From Agrobacterium vitis (lineage in GTDB: Bacteria > Pseudomonadota > Alphaproteobacteria > Rhizobiales > Rhizobiaceae): a DNA stretch of 64,000 nt. The notes beneath the pieces are model-generated. The model had not been told where the DNA came from and made no database searches. It saw only the letters and a program-made list of their open reading frames with translations. The translations under genes were made by a program, and so were the position numbers. Below are positions 52,150 through 60,588 of this stretch, one piece after another (the first letter of the stretch is position 1; every line of letters begins with the position of its first letter). Where the stretch lies: assembly GCF_037039395.1 (NCBI RefSeq), contig NZ_CP146244.1, forward strand, positions 434,001 through 498,000, written 5' to 3'.

Positions 52150-52986
52150 ATGCTTGCCGCCACCATGACCAAGACAATCTTCGGTTTTGTTCTCTCGATA
52201 TCCGCCCTCGTCGCAACCCAGGCCTGCGCGGATGCCACGCTTGACCGCATCAAGGGACGTGGCAAGCTGACTGTCGGCGTTATCCTGTCTGGCGCACCTT
52301 TTGGCTATATCGACCCGAAAACCCAGGAGCAGAAAGGGTTTAACGTCGACATCGCCAAAGCGCTGGCCGACGATCTCGGCGTCAAGCTGGAAACGGTGAC
52401 GGTCACGCCACCCAACCGCGTGCAGTTTCTTCAGCAGGGCAAGGTCGATATCCTGATCGCCAATATGCAGTATACCGAGGACCGCGCCAAGGTGCTGGAT
52501 TTCGTACCGACACCCTATGATCGCAGCGGCGGCGCTGCCGTGGTGCGCAAGGATAGCGGCCTGAAGGATTGGGCCGACCTGAAAGGCAAGCCGGTCTGCG
52601 TCTCGCAAGGGTCCAACTATACCCAGCCGCTGATCGAGGAATATGGTGCCATCGTCAAAGCGCTGCCGAGCCAGCCGGAATCGCTGCTGGCGTTGCAGGG
52701 CGGCAATTGTGTGGCCGCCGTGCATGTTGGCGCAACCGTTGGGCTGTTGTTGCAGGATCGCCCGGAGGAATGGAAGGATTATGCCATTCCGTTCCCGACC
52801 GAACTGGTCCCCTCGGACTCAGTCATCTGGCTGCGCAAGGGTGAGAAGGATACCCAGGCCGCCCTCGACAATGCCGTCAAGAAACTGCATGTTTCGGGCC
52901 AGTTGCTCGATTTCGCCAAGTCCAGCCGCCTGCTGAATACCGACTATCTCGAGCAGGAACACAAGGCGCTCGCTGCGACCAAGTAA
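52150..52986 (+). CDS. Polar amino-acid-type ABC periplasmic binding protein (family 3)
   Basis: 278 residues from ATG 52150 (AGGAG about 8 bases before). The signal peptide ends near residue 27 (VATQACA-DAT). Family 3 marks: LDRIKGRGKLTVGVILSGAPFGYIDP, FNVDIAKALADDLGVKLETV, VDILIANMQYTEDRAKVLDFV and GKPVCVSQGSNYTQPLIEEYG. Family 3 proteins bind polar amino acids and cystine; cystine or a sulfonated amino acid would fit the island, but no residue here decides it. A 146-base gap separates it from the permease genes. Confidence 0.9.
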   Translation: MLAATMTKTIFGFVLSISALVATQACADATLDRIKGRGKLTVGVILSGAPFGYIDPKTQEQKGFNVDIAKALADDLGVKLETVTVTPPNRVQFLQQGKVDILIANMQYTEDRAKVLDFVPTPYDRSGGAAVVRKDSGLKDWADLKGKPVCVSQGSNYTQPLIEEYGAIVKALPSQPESLLALQGGNCVAAVHVGATVGLLLQDRPEEWKDYAIPFPTELVPSDSVIWLRKGEKDTQAALDNAVKKLHVSGQLLDFAKSSRLLNTDYLEQEHKALAATK

Positions 52987-53132
52987 GTCGAAGGCATCGA
53001 ATGCTCAGGCATCCTCGCCTTCAATAGATTTCGAATATCTCCAATCATCAAAGGCTTGGGGTGTTTGAAAACGAAATACGGCGCGCCATTTTTTGAAGAC
53101 TCGTGGCATCAGCGGCGCAATGGTAGAAACAC

Positions 53133-53879
53133 ATGCAGGATATCAATCTCACCGATCTGTTCGTCCGTCTGACGGGCAGTATCGGTCTCAATTTTGAGTT
53201 CCTGGCAACGGGATATGAGGCGCAGATCTGGCGGGATGGTTTTCTGACCACGCTTTATCTGGTGGCTTTGCTTATTCCCGTCAGTTTGCTGTTTGGTCTG
53301 CTGTTTGCGGCCTGCCTGACATCGGGCAGGTCATGGCTTTCCACACCCGTGCGTGCGTTCGTGGAAGTGACCCGCAATACGCCGACGCTGGTGCAGTTGA
53401 TGTTCAGCTTTCTGGTGTTGAACACGGTGGTGTCCAATCTTGTGGGCGGCGCGCAGAACAATCCGCTGACACCATTTTTCTGGGTGGTTGCGGTGGTGGG
53501 CCTGCATGTGGCGGCCTTGCATTCCGAAGCCATCCGCGCCGGGATCGAAGCCGTACCGGCCTCGACCATCGAGGCGGCGCGCGGCATCGGCTTCAGCCAG
53601 TTCCAGATCCTGCGTTACGTCGAGGTGCCGCTGGCCTTTCGGGCGTCGCTGCCTGCTATCGTCAACAACCTGATCAATCTCGTCAAACTGACGACGGTCG
53701 GGAATGCGATTGCCGTCAGCGAAATCACCTATGCGTCGATCATGGTCTGGACGCAGCGTGACAATGTCATAGAGTTGATGATCGTAATCCTGGCTTTCTT
53801 CAGCCTCATCAATCTGGTCGTCGCCCGCGTCGGCCGTTGGGTAGAGCGCAAGCTCGCCATTCCGGGATATGGGCTATGA
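53133..53879 (+). CDS. Polar amino-acid ABC transporter permease (HisM/GlnP type), first of two
   Basis: 248 residues, about five membrane spans. Family marks: GYEAQIWRDGFLTTLYLVALLIP, the substrate/EAA region EAIRAGIEAVPASTIEAARGIGFSQFQILRYVEVPLAFRASLPAIVNNLINLVK. ATG 53133 lacks a strong ribosome site. The 3' end overlaps the second permease gene as ATGA. It pairs with the product of 53876. Confidence 0.9.
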   Translation: MQDINLTDLFVRLTGSIGLNFEFLATGYEAQIWRDGFLTTLYLVALLIPVSLLFGLLFAACLTSGRSWLSTPVRAFVEVTRNTPTLVQLMFSFLVLNTVVSNLVGGAQNNPLTPFFWVVAVVGLHVAALHSEAIRAGIEAVPASTIEAARGIGFSQFQILRYVEVPLAFRASLPAIVNNLINLVKLTTVGNAIAVSEITYASIMVWTQRDNVIELMIVILAFFSLINLVVARVGRWVERKLAIPGYGL

Positions 53880-54658
53880 TGTCGCCAATGCTTCAGAACC
53901 ATGTGGGCCGCAGCCCCGCCCTGCGCAATATCGCCCTCGTCGCCTTGCCGCTGGCACTCCTCGTCTGGGCGCTGGCCGATCTGTCGCTTGGCCGTGAACT
54001 CCTTCAATGGCTTCCTTATCTCGGCTCCGGTTTTGCGATGAACATCGTTATCAGCCTGTCGGCGATGACCTTGGGAACCGTGCTGGGGGTCCTGCTTGGC
54101 ATGCTGCAAATGGTGCCGTTTCGGTTGGTCCGCTACCCGGCGGCGGTCTATGTGCAGGTGTTTCGCAATGCGCCGCATCTGGTGCTGATCTTTGCGACCA
54201 CCTATATCTTTCCCTTCGAGATCGTCATCTTCGGCAATTATCTGTCCTTTCCCGATTGGGTAAAAGCCATGGTCGGTCTGGCCATACCGGCAAGCGCCTA
54301 TATCGCCGAAATCACTCGCGGTGCCATCCTGTCCATTCCGACCGCGCAATGGGAGGCGGCACAAGGCCTGGGCTTTTCGCGCTGGCAGGCGCTGCGCTGG
54401 ATCATCCTGCCGCAATGCCTGCGCCGATCACTGCCGCCATGGATGAATGTGCTTGCCTCAATCACCATGGGGACTTCGCTGGCCTCGTTGGTCGGCGTCC
54501 ATGAACTTCTCCATGCCGCCACCGATGCCAGCACATCTGTGCGCCGGCTTGATTTTACCGTCATTGCCTATGTCGTGGTAATGGCGGCCTTCTTTGCGCT
54601 TTGTTACCCGATCGCCCGCCTGACCCACCGCCTGGAGCGCCGTTTCAAGGCGGCCTGA
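53876..54658 (+). CDS. Polar amino-acid ABC transporter permease (HisM/GlnP type), second of two
   Basis: 260 residues. The start is ATG 53876 (a second ATG follows at 53879), overlapping the upstream stop. Marks: LGSGFAMNIVISLSAMTLGTVLGVLLGMLQ, VYVQVFRNAPHLVLIFATTYIFPFE and EITRGAILSIPTAQWEAAQGLGFSRWQALRWIILPQCLRRSLPPW, the last being the ATPase-contact EAA loop. An in-frame longer version starts inside the previous gene and is unlikely. Confidence 0.9.
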   Translation: MMSPMLQNHVGRSPALRNIALVALPLALLVWALADLSLGRELLQWLPYLGSGFAMNIVISLSAMTLGTVLGVLLGMLQMVPFRLVRYPAAVYVQVFRNAPHLVLIFATTYIFPFEIVIFGNYLSFPDWVKAMVGLAIPASAYIAEITRGAILSIPTAQWEAAQGLGFSRWQALRWIILPQCLRRSLPPWMNVLASITMGTSLASLVGVHELLHAATDASTSVRRLDFTVIAYVVVMAAFFALCYPIARLTHRLERRFKAA

Positions 54659-54670
54659 GGATTTGAGAGA

Positions 54671-55456
54671 ATGACTGCAAATACCGACAATGCCATCGTC
54701 CGTTTGGAAGACGTACACCTGTCCTTCGGCCAGACGCAGGTGCTGAAGGGCATCGACCTGACGGTCAACAAGGGCGATGCTGTGTCGATCATCGGTCCGT
54801 CCGGCTCGGGCAAATCCACCATCCTGCGCTGCATCAACGCGCTGGTAACGGCCCAAAGCGGCCGGATCACGGTGGCGGGTACCCGCGTTGATCAATTGAC
54901 CAAGGAAAGCGAACGCATTGCGCTGCGCAAGCGGGTCGGCATCGTCTTCCAGCAATATAATCTCTTTCCGCACCTGACGGTGCTCGACAATATCATGCTT
55001 GCCCCGACCCGTATTCTGGGGACGGCAAGACGCGAAGCGGAAAAGGTCGCGCGTGAATTGCTGGACAAGGTGCGGCTTGGCGAAAAGGCCGATGCCTATC
55101 CCGGCCAGCTCTCGGGCGGTCAGCAGCAGCGCGTGGCGATTGCCCGGGCGCTGGCGATGAAGCCCGACCTCGTGCTGTTCGACGAGGTCACTTCGGCGCT
55201 CGATCCTGAAACCGTCGGCGAGGTCTTGTGGGTGATCCGTGACCTGATCCGCGAGGGTATGACCAGCATTCTCGTCACCCATGAGATGCGCTTTGCCGAA
55301 GAGATCAGCGACACCGTGGTGTTTACCGAGAATGGCCGCATCGTTGGCCAAGGCTCGCCGGAGCAGATCTTCCATCAGAGCGACAATCCACGCATTCGCC
55401 AGTTCGTCGGCGGGTTGTCTGGCCGTGGAACGGTGCGCGAAGGCGAAGGCATATAG
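54671..55456 (+). CDS. Polar amino-acid ABC transporter ATP-binding protein (HisP/GlnQ type)
   Basis: 261 residues. Marks: VRLEDVHLSFGQTQVLKGIDL, Walker A GPSGSGKST, FQQYNLFPHLTVLDNIM, signature LSGGQQQRVAIARAL, Walker B LVLFDEVTSALDPE and H-loop LVTHEMRFAEEISD. Note that the residue after the Walker B acid pair reads DEVTSALD, a common variant in this family. The MmgE/PrpD gene starts eight bases after its stop, so the importer and that enzyme are cotranscribed. Confidence 0.92.
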   Translation: MTANTDNAIVRLEDVHLSFGQTQVLKGIDLTVNKGDAVSIIGPSGSGKSTILRCINALVTAQSGRITVAGTRVDQLTKESERIALRKRVGIVFQQYNLFPHLTVLDNIMLAPTRILGTARREAEKVARELLDKVRLGEKADAYPGQLSGGQQQRVAIARALAMKPDLVLFDEVTSALDPETVGEVLWVIRDLIREGMTSILVTHEMRFAEEISDTVVFTENGRIVGQGSPEQIFHQSDNPRIRQFVGGLSGRGTVREGEGI

Positions 55457-55464
55457 GAGCCGCC

Positions 55465-56826
55465 ATGACGACGACCACAGCCGCGCCGCTGACCGGCGCT
55501 TTCGCACGGGCAATTGTGCAGTCTGAGCCTGACCGCGACAATGCGGCGATGGCGGCGGCCCGCACGGCAATCATCGATTTTCTGGCCTGCGCGATTGCTG
55601 GTGCAGGAGAGCGGACAACAGGTATCGTCGCAACCGCACTCGGCGGGAGTATTGGCGGCGACGCCATCCTGATCGGCAGCGCGCGCCGCACCGATCCGCT
55701 GGTTGCGGCTGTCGTCAACGCCTATGCGGGCCATGTGCTTGACTATGATGATGTCCATTCCAGCGTGCGCGGCCATCCGACGACCGTGATTATTCCGGCA
55801 TTGCTTGCGCTGGCGGCGGAGCGCGATTTTACCGCCGACGCGATGATTGCATCCTATGTTGTCGGGCTGGAGGCCATGGCCCGGCTGGGCCTGTCGCTCG
55901 GTTCCCGGCATTACGAAAACGGCTTTCATGCCACGGCGACCCTTGGCACGGTGGGTGCTGCGGCGGCGATCTGCCATGTGACGAAAGCGCCATTGGAAGA
56001 AACAGCCGTGGCGCTTGGCCTTGCGGCCACGCAATCCTCCGGCCTCAGATTGCAGTTTGGTTTCGATGCCAAGCCCTATCATGCCGGCATGGCGGCGCGC
56101 TCCGGCCTGCTGGCGGCGCGACTGGCCTCGGCAGGTTTCGGAGGCGCGCCTGATTTCCTGGATAGTCCGGTTGGTTTTCATTCCGCCTATGCCTTCGGGG
56201 CAGGGCATCCTGAATCAATCGTTGAGAACTGGGGCGCGCCCTGGCAAATCGTTTCGCCCGGCCTGACGCTGAAAGCCTATCCCTGCTGCACGGCCAGCCA
56301 TCCGGTTGCCTCCCTCGGCATAGACCTGCATCGCGAGGGTCTTGCCGCTGACGCCATCGATACGATCACCTTCACTTATCCGCCCGGTGCCGATGCTGCA
56401 CTGGTTGTCACCAAGCCGACGAATGGGATTGAGGCACGCTTCAGCCCGGAATATGTCTTTGCCGCCAGCCTGATCGACGGAGCCCTGCGGCTCGACCATT
56501 TCGATGAGCGACCAGTGGAACCGCGGCTGATGGCACTCGCTGCCCGCGCCAGTCGGCGGCATCAGGAGACTGCGCCCCGGATGTCGAGCGATCCGAAGAC
56601 GCGGTTTGTCATCCTCGATATCGTGCTGAAAGACGGCGGTACCATCCAGCGCCGGTTCGACGGCCTGCCTGGGCTTGCCGATCCAGCCGACAAATTCCGC
56701 GAGGCGACTGCGGCGGATACCTCCTTTGCCGAGATCCCTTCGCTCGTCCGGCATATGAGCAGCAGTGCCGATCTGCGCCGCCTGCTTGTCCTCCTCAACC
56801 AGGACGCCTTCAATGCCCGTAAATGA
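55465..56826 (+). CDS. MmgE/PrpD-family protein (2-methylcitrate dehydratase / cis-aconitate decarboxylase superfamily)
   Basis: 453 residues, the normal length for the family. Marks: AIIDFLACAIAGAGERTTGIVA, VAAVVNAYAGHVLDYDDVHSSVRGHPTTVIIPALLALA, NGFHATATLGTVGAAAAI, GLRLQFGFDAKPYHAGMAARSG and the lysine-containing loop LKAYPCCTASHPVASLGIDL. Known members dehydrate 2-methylcitrate, decarboxylate cis-aconitate, or cleave iminodisuccinate-like compounds. Its cotranscription with a polar-amino-acid importer and proximity to a DszA-type monooxygenase argue for a sulfur- or nitrogen-bearing polycarboxylate rather than propionate metabolism. TAGGAGCC precedes the ATG. Confidence 0.88.
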   Translation: MTTTTAAPLTGAFARAIVQSEPDRDNAAMAAARTAIIDFLACAIAGAGERTTGIVATALGGSIGGDAILIGSARRTDPLVAAVVNAYAGHVLDYDDVHSSVRGHPTTVIIPALLALAAERDFTADAMIASYVVGLEAMARLGLSLGSRHYENGFHATATLGTVGAAAAICHVTKAPLEETAVALGLAATQSSGLRLQFGFDAKPYHAGMAARSGLLAARLASAGFGGAPDFLDSPVGFHSAYAFGAGHPESIVENWGAPWQIVSPGLTLKAYPCCTASHPVASLGIDLHREGLAADAIDTITFTYPPGADAALVVTKPTNGIEARFSPEYVFAASLIDGALRLDHFDERPVEPRLMALAARASRRHQETAPRMSSDPKTRFVILDIVLKDGGTIQRRFDGLPGLADPADKFREATAADTSFAEIPSLVRHMSSSADLRRLLVLLNQDAFNARK

Positions 56827-56828
56827 AA

Positions 56829-56933
56829 CTAGAGTTTGTCAGGGAAAAGTGGAAACCGGTTTTCCGGAAAAGACAAACGAAAACAAAAGAAACGAGAGTC
56901 TGCCTGGTTCAATCGGAACCTGACAGACTCTAG
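56829..56933. repeat. Two-hairpin palindromic intergenic element of rhizobial type, first copy
   Basis: Outer arms CTAGAGTTTGTCAGG (56829-56843) and CCTGACAGACTCTAG (56919-56933) are inverted repeats with one mismatch. Inside, GTTTGTC/GACAAAC (56834-56879 region) frames a core AAGTGGAAACCGGTTTTCCGG. A second hairpin pairs GAGTCTG with CAGACTC around GGTTC/GGAACC. The AAACCGGTTTTC core is a motif I know from many Rhizobiaceae intergenic regions. It starts two bases after the MmgE/PrpD stop and ends before the next gene. Confidence 0.75.
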
Positions 56934-56959
56934 ACCCACACGTGACGAAAGACTGTGCC

Positions 56960-58249
56960 ATGACCCGCAAGAGAGAAATCCACCTCGGCCTGTTCCTGCA
57001 AGGGGCTGGCCACCATGTCTCCGGCTGGCGGCATCCGAATGCTGAAGCCGGTAGCGAAAATTTCGACCTGCTGCGCCGCGTCTCGCAGCTCGCCGAACAG
57101 GCAAAATTCGACATGGTGTTCCTGGCCGATGGCCTGACAAGCGGCGTCGATGCGCATCCCTCGACCATTGCCAGGTTCGAACCGCTGACCCTCTTGGCGG
57201 CACTTGCCATGGTGACCGAAAAGATCGGCCTTGCCGCAACGGCCTCGACCACCTATGGCGAACCCTACCATGTTGCCCGTGCCTTCTCCTCCATCGATCA
57301 CCTGAGCCAGGGGCGCGCCGCCTGGAATATCGTCACCACATCCTATGCCCGGACCGCCAATAATTTTTCCAAATCGCATCCGGGCCATGATGAACGCTAC
57401 GCCGTCGCCGAAGAATTCGTCGATGTGGTGCGCGGCCTTTGGGATAGCTGGGATGACGATGCCTTCATCAAGGACAAGCAGAGCGGGATCTATGCCGATC
57501 CGAACAAGGTGCATCTCCTCGACCATACGGGCAAATATTTCTCGGTCAAAGGTCCGCTGAATATTCCCCGGTCTCCGCAGGGCCATCCGATCCTGATTCA
57601 GGCAGGCTCATCCGGGCCGGGGCAGGATCTCGCTGCCCGGACCGCCGATGTGGTGTTCACGGCTCAGCAAAGCCTCGATGAGGCACAGGCTTTCTACAAA
57701 AGCCTTAAGGATCGTGTCGCCGGTTTTGGCAGGCATCCAGACGATGTCGCTGTCATGCCCGGCTTCCTGCCGGTCATTGGCCGCACGGCACGGGAGGCTG
57801 CTGACAAGCTGGCCGAACTCGACCAATGGACGGAGTTGAAAAGCGCCATGCCGCTGCTTGAAGAGCGGATCGGCCATAGCCTTGCCAATTACGATCCGGA
57901 CGGTCCGCTGCCGGACCTGCCGATTTCCGACCAGCTGCGCAGCCGCGCCGAATTGCTGACCGCGTTGGCCAGGCGCGAAAATCTCACCATAAGGCAACTG
58001 GCCCTGCGGGTTGCCGCCGGTCGGGGACATCACATCGTGCTCGGCACACCTGAAGATATCGCCGACCGTATGCAGCAATGGTTTGAAACACGCGCCGCCG
58101 ACGGTTTCAACATCATGCCGCCGTTCTTCCCGGAGGGCCTGGAGGATTTCACCCGTCTGGTGGTTCCAATCCTACAAGAACGTGGCCTGTTTCGGACAGA
58201 TTATAGCGGCGTGACATTGCGCGATCATCTCGGGGTCGCTCGGCCATAA
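56960..58249 (+). CDS. Flavin-dependent monooxygenase, NtaA/SnaA/DszA family (LLM class)
   Basis: 429 residues. Marks: IHLGLFLQGAGHHVSGWRHP, FDMVFLADGLTSG, GRAAWNIVTTSYARTANNFSKS (flavin-site strand), PILIQAGSSGPGQDLAARTADVVFTAQ, and an ending GLFRTDYSGVTLRDHLG that is typical of the NtaA/DszA group. It is more distant from the 31185/32792 pair than they are from each other. ATG 56960 is preferred over GTG 56942. A seven-base gap separates its stop from the convergent ketopantoate-reductase-like gene, with no terminator between. Confidence 0.88.
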   Translation: MTRKREIHLGLFLQGAGHHVSGWRHPNAEAGSENFDLLRRVSQLAEQAKFDMVFLADGLTSGVDAHPSTIARFEPLTLLAALAMVTEKIGLAATASTTYGEPYHVARAFSSIDHLSQGRAAWNIVTTSYARTANNFSKSHPGHDERYAVAEEFVDVVRGLWDSWDDDAFIKDKQSGIYADPNKVHLLDHTGKYFSVKGPLNIPRSPQGHPILIQAGSSGPGQDLAARTADVVFTAQQSLDEAQAFYKSLKDRVAGFGRHPDDVAVMPGFLPVIGRTAREAADKLAELDQWTELKSAMPLLEERIGHSLANYDPDGPLPDLPISDQLRSRAELLTALARRENLTIRQLALRVAAGRGHHIVLGTPEDIADRMQQWFETRAADGFNIMPPFFPEGLEDFTRLVVPILQERGLFRTDYSGVTLRDHLGVARP

Positions 58250-58256
58250 CTGAAAT

Positions 58257-59258
58257 TCACGCATGGGGTGGAAGAGGAACAGGCGGTTTTCCGATCACAT
58301 CTTCAATCGGAAGTGAACCGGGTTTGTTTCCATCCCGTGCGAGTTTGGCGGCGGCTTGCTGGAAAGCCGTATTGATCGGCGCATCGATACCATGAAACCG
58401 GGCGAGGCGAGTGATTTCACCGTTCAGATAATCCACTTCGCTCGAACTGCCTCGCATGAAGCTTTGCCAGGTCGATTGCTGACCCGGTTCAATGCCAGCG
58501 TCTTCGGCAACATGCCAGCCGGATATATCGATGTTTCTTTCAGAGCGGGACGCAGGATCGTAGCCAGCGGCCCGCAACACCAGGCTTGCTTCGGCAGCGA
58601 GCGCTTGCGCTGCGTTTGACCGTGCTTCCGGCGTTCCTGCAAAGAGTTCTACAACGTTGGTGACATTATGCTCGAGCTTTGCTGCTTTCCAGCGCCGGAC
58701 ATCGGCCCACGTTTCGACCAGATAACCAGCGCTCGACAGGTCGGCAGCGATGGCAAGTGCCTTGTCGTCCAGCCCTTGCGGATAGCGTCCGAGCGTGACC
58801 ACGCCCACCTGAGGTTCGCCTCCCACGACAACCTCTCCGGTCACTGTAAAACGGGCTGGAATGAGAATGCTTGCCGCATAAACTTTGGAAAAGCGCCGCA
58901 ATGCGATGTCTTCGGCGGCAAGACCATTTTGAAACGTCACCAAGGGCAGTTCTGACGCCAGACCTGTGTTTCCCACGGGCTGAGACGCCCAAAACTGGGT
59001 TGCGGCCTCAACATCCTGTGCCTTCACCGTCAGGAGAAGAACATCGTCCGGGTGAAGAGCGGGTGGATGTGTGGTGTCGAGCACGTTGAGGCGGATGACA
59101 CGACTTTCTTTCGGACGGTGGTAGGTCAGGCCATGGGCCGCGATATGCGCGATCTGCGTTCCGCGCCCGACGAGAAGATAGGGTATGGTCTTGCTGTGAA
59201 ATTCCGCTGCAAGGCTTGCGCCGACCGCGCCTGCGCCAATGATAATGTATCGTGTCAT
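58257..59258 (-). CDS. Ketopantoate reductase (ApbA/PanE) family protein
   Basis: 333 residues. Rossmann motif GAGAVGASLAAEF at residues 8-20, LLLTVKAQDVEAA, PLVTFQNGLAAED, lysine in RRWKAAKLEHNVTNVVELFAG, and RGSSSEVDYLNGEITRLARFHGI in the C-terminal substrate domain. Such proteins reduce a 2-oxo acid with NADPH; many in catabolic clusters do not make pantoate. Its start overlaps the stop of the DszC/SfnB-like gene by one base. In this context it may reduce a keto product of the adjacent oxygenase. Substrate not readable. Confidence 0.87.
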   Translation of the reverse strand: MTRYIIIGAGAVGASLAAEFHSKTIPYLLVGRGTQIAHIAAHGLTYHRPKESRVIRLNVLDTTHPPALHPDDVLLLTVKAQDVEAATQFWASQPVGNTGLASELPLVTFQNGLAAEDIALRRFSKVYAASILIPARFTVTGEVVVGGEPQVGVVTLGRYPQGLDDKALAIAADLSSAGYLVETWADVRRWKAAKLEHNVTNVVELFAGTPEARSNAAQALAAEASLVLRAAGYDPASRSERNIDISGWHVAEDAGIEPGQQSTWQSFMRGSSSEVDYLNGEITRLARFHGIDAPINTAFQQAAAKLARDGNKPGSLPIEDVIGKPPVPLPPHA

Positions 59259-60439
59259 CAGGCGGTTTTCAGAACGGAGTGTTTTGCGACAGGATTTAGC
59301 TGTGCCGTTTCCTGGCGCTGCCAGCGATCAAATGCTGCACGGCCAAGGATCGACAGGGAGGTATCTTCCTGGGGAGCATGAACAAGCACAGCCTGAATGT
59401 CACGGAAGTGGCGCTCGAGCCCGATATCGGCGTTGAGGCCGGGATTGCCTATGCCGCGTACGGCGATTTCCACGGCGCTTCGCAGCTGGCGGCCAGCGAT
59501 AAGCCTTGCACGCATCAAGCGTTCCGCATCGTCTTGACCGTGCAGAAGCGCGTCAAAGATAATCTGGCGGGCGCCGCCGACCAGCAGGTCGATTTCGCCT
59601 GATAGCGTTATGAACCGCTCGGTGCGGGCGATGGGATGACCCAGATTGGTCGGAACACGCTCATGGGCGAAATGGTTGAAGGCGGCTTGCGCAGCTTCTG
59701 CAACACCAAGATAAATCGCCGTCAGTGCAAGCGTGATTGCCGCGTGGCCGCGATTGTCCTGCTGGGCGATCTCTGTGCCCGTCAGCTCCAGAACATTTTC
59801 GAGAGGGATTTCGACATCTGTATAGTCGACATCATGCGAGCCTGTCGCCCGCATGCCGAGGCTGTTCCAGTTTTCGATGATGCGGATGCCCGGCAATCCG
59901 TTCGGGACAATAAAGGTCCCGACCCGGGTTGGTGTTTCGTCCGTATGGGCCCAGACCAGAAAATGCGTGAGGCCATGCGCACCGGTTACGAAACGCTTGC
60001 GACCGGTGATCGACCAGCCCTTTGACGTGCGGCGGGCAAGTGTTGCCGGCAGGCCGCCGCGGGCTGGCGATCCAAGCTCCGGCTCGACCCGGGCAGCGTT
60101 GAGCAGCAAGGGGCGCTGCTTTGCCTCGGCCAGAAGCCGTTGATATAGGTCTTCAGGCCAGTGGTTCCGAGAGGCTTGCCCCAGATGATTGAAGATCGTC
60201 ATGGCGCTGATCAGGGCAACCGATGGGTCGCCACGGCCAAGAGCCGCCAGAATATGAGCGGCATCGTAGAGCGTTCCACCCTGGCCGCCATATCGCGTCG
60301 CAACGGTACTTTCGAGAAGTCCGCTTTGGTGAACGGCACGAATGCCCGCCCAGGGAAACTGGCCGGTGCGATCGGCATCCGGCGCGGCCTCTGCAACGAT
60401 CCGCACGGTTGCGTCGAGCAGGGTTTGATCATGGGCCAT
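59258..60439 (-). CDS. Acyl-CoA-dehydrogenase-fold flavin monooxygenase, DszC/SfnB-related
   Basis: 393 residues. Marks: GLLESTVATRYGGQGGTLYDAAHILAALGRGDPSVALI, RKRFVTGAHGLTHFLVWAHTDE, NWNSLGMRATGSHDVDYTDVEIP and NADIGLERHFRDIQAVLVHAPQED, with the C-terminal R-D-x-Q-A of this fold. It lacks a clear catalytic base for CoA thioesters and resembles the group-D flavin monooxygenases. The start is taken as MAHDQ at 60439 (AAAAGG about 10 bases before); in-frame ATG 60469 would add ten residues. It is a third, diverged member beside the tandem pair at 34230 and 35520. Confidence 0.82.
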   Translation of the reverse strand: MAHDQTLLDATVRIVAEAAPDADRTGQFPWAGIRAVHQSGLLESTVATRYGGQGGTLYDAAHILAALGRGDPSVALISAMTIFNHLGQASRNHWPEDLYQRLLAEAKQRPLLLNAARVEPELGSPARGGLPATLARRTSKGWSITGRKRFVTGAHGLTHFLVWAHTDETPTRVGTFIVPNGLPGIRIIENWNSLGMRATGSHDVDYTDVEIPLENVLELTGTEIAQQDNRGHAAITLALTAIYLGVAEAAQAAFNHFAHERVPTNLGHPIARTERFITLSGEIDLLVGGARQIIFDALLHGQDDAERLMRARLIAGRQLRSAVEIAVRGIGNPGLNADIGLERHFRDIQAVLVHAPQEDTSLSILGRAAFDRWQRQETAQLNPVAKHSVLKTA

Positions 60440-60488
60440 GGTTTTGAAGCCTTTTATATGTCTGTCCATAACGCGCCGGGTGATGCTA

Positions 60489-60583
60489 GAGCATCGTGCA
60501 GAAATCTGAGCCAACACGATGCTCCAAGTTTTGTTGCGCATCGGATTTATCCGAAAACCGGTTTCCACTTTTCGGTCCGATGC
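60489..60583. repeat. Two-hairpin palindromic intergenic element of rhizobial type, second copy
   Basis: Hairpin one pairs GAGCATCGTG (60489-60498) with CACGATGCTC (60515-60524). Hairpin two pairs GCATCGGA (60538-60545) with TCCGATGC (60576-60583) around CCGAAAACCGGTTTCCACTT. The core is the inverted form of that in the element at 56829, and the CTAGAG edge is shared. It lies directly after the stop of the SsuD-like gene and within the leader of the next gene, so it may terminate or attenuate transcription between them. Confidence 0.75.
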
Positions 60584-60588
60584 TTTAA

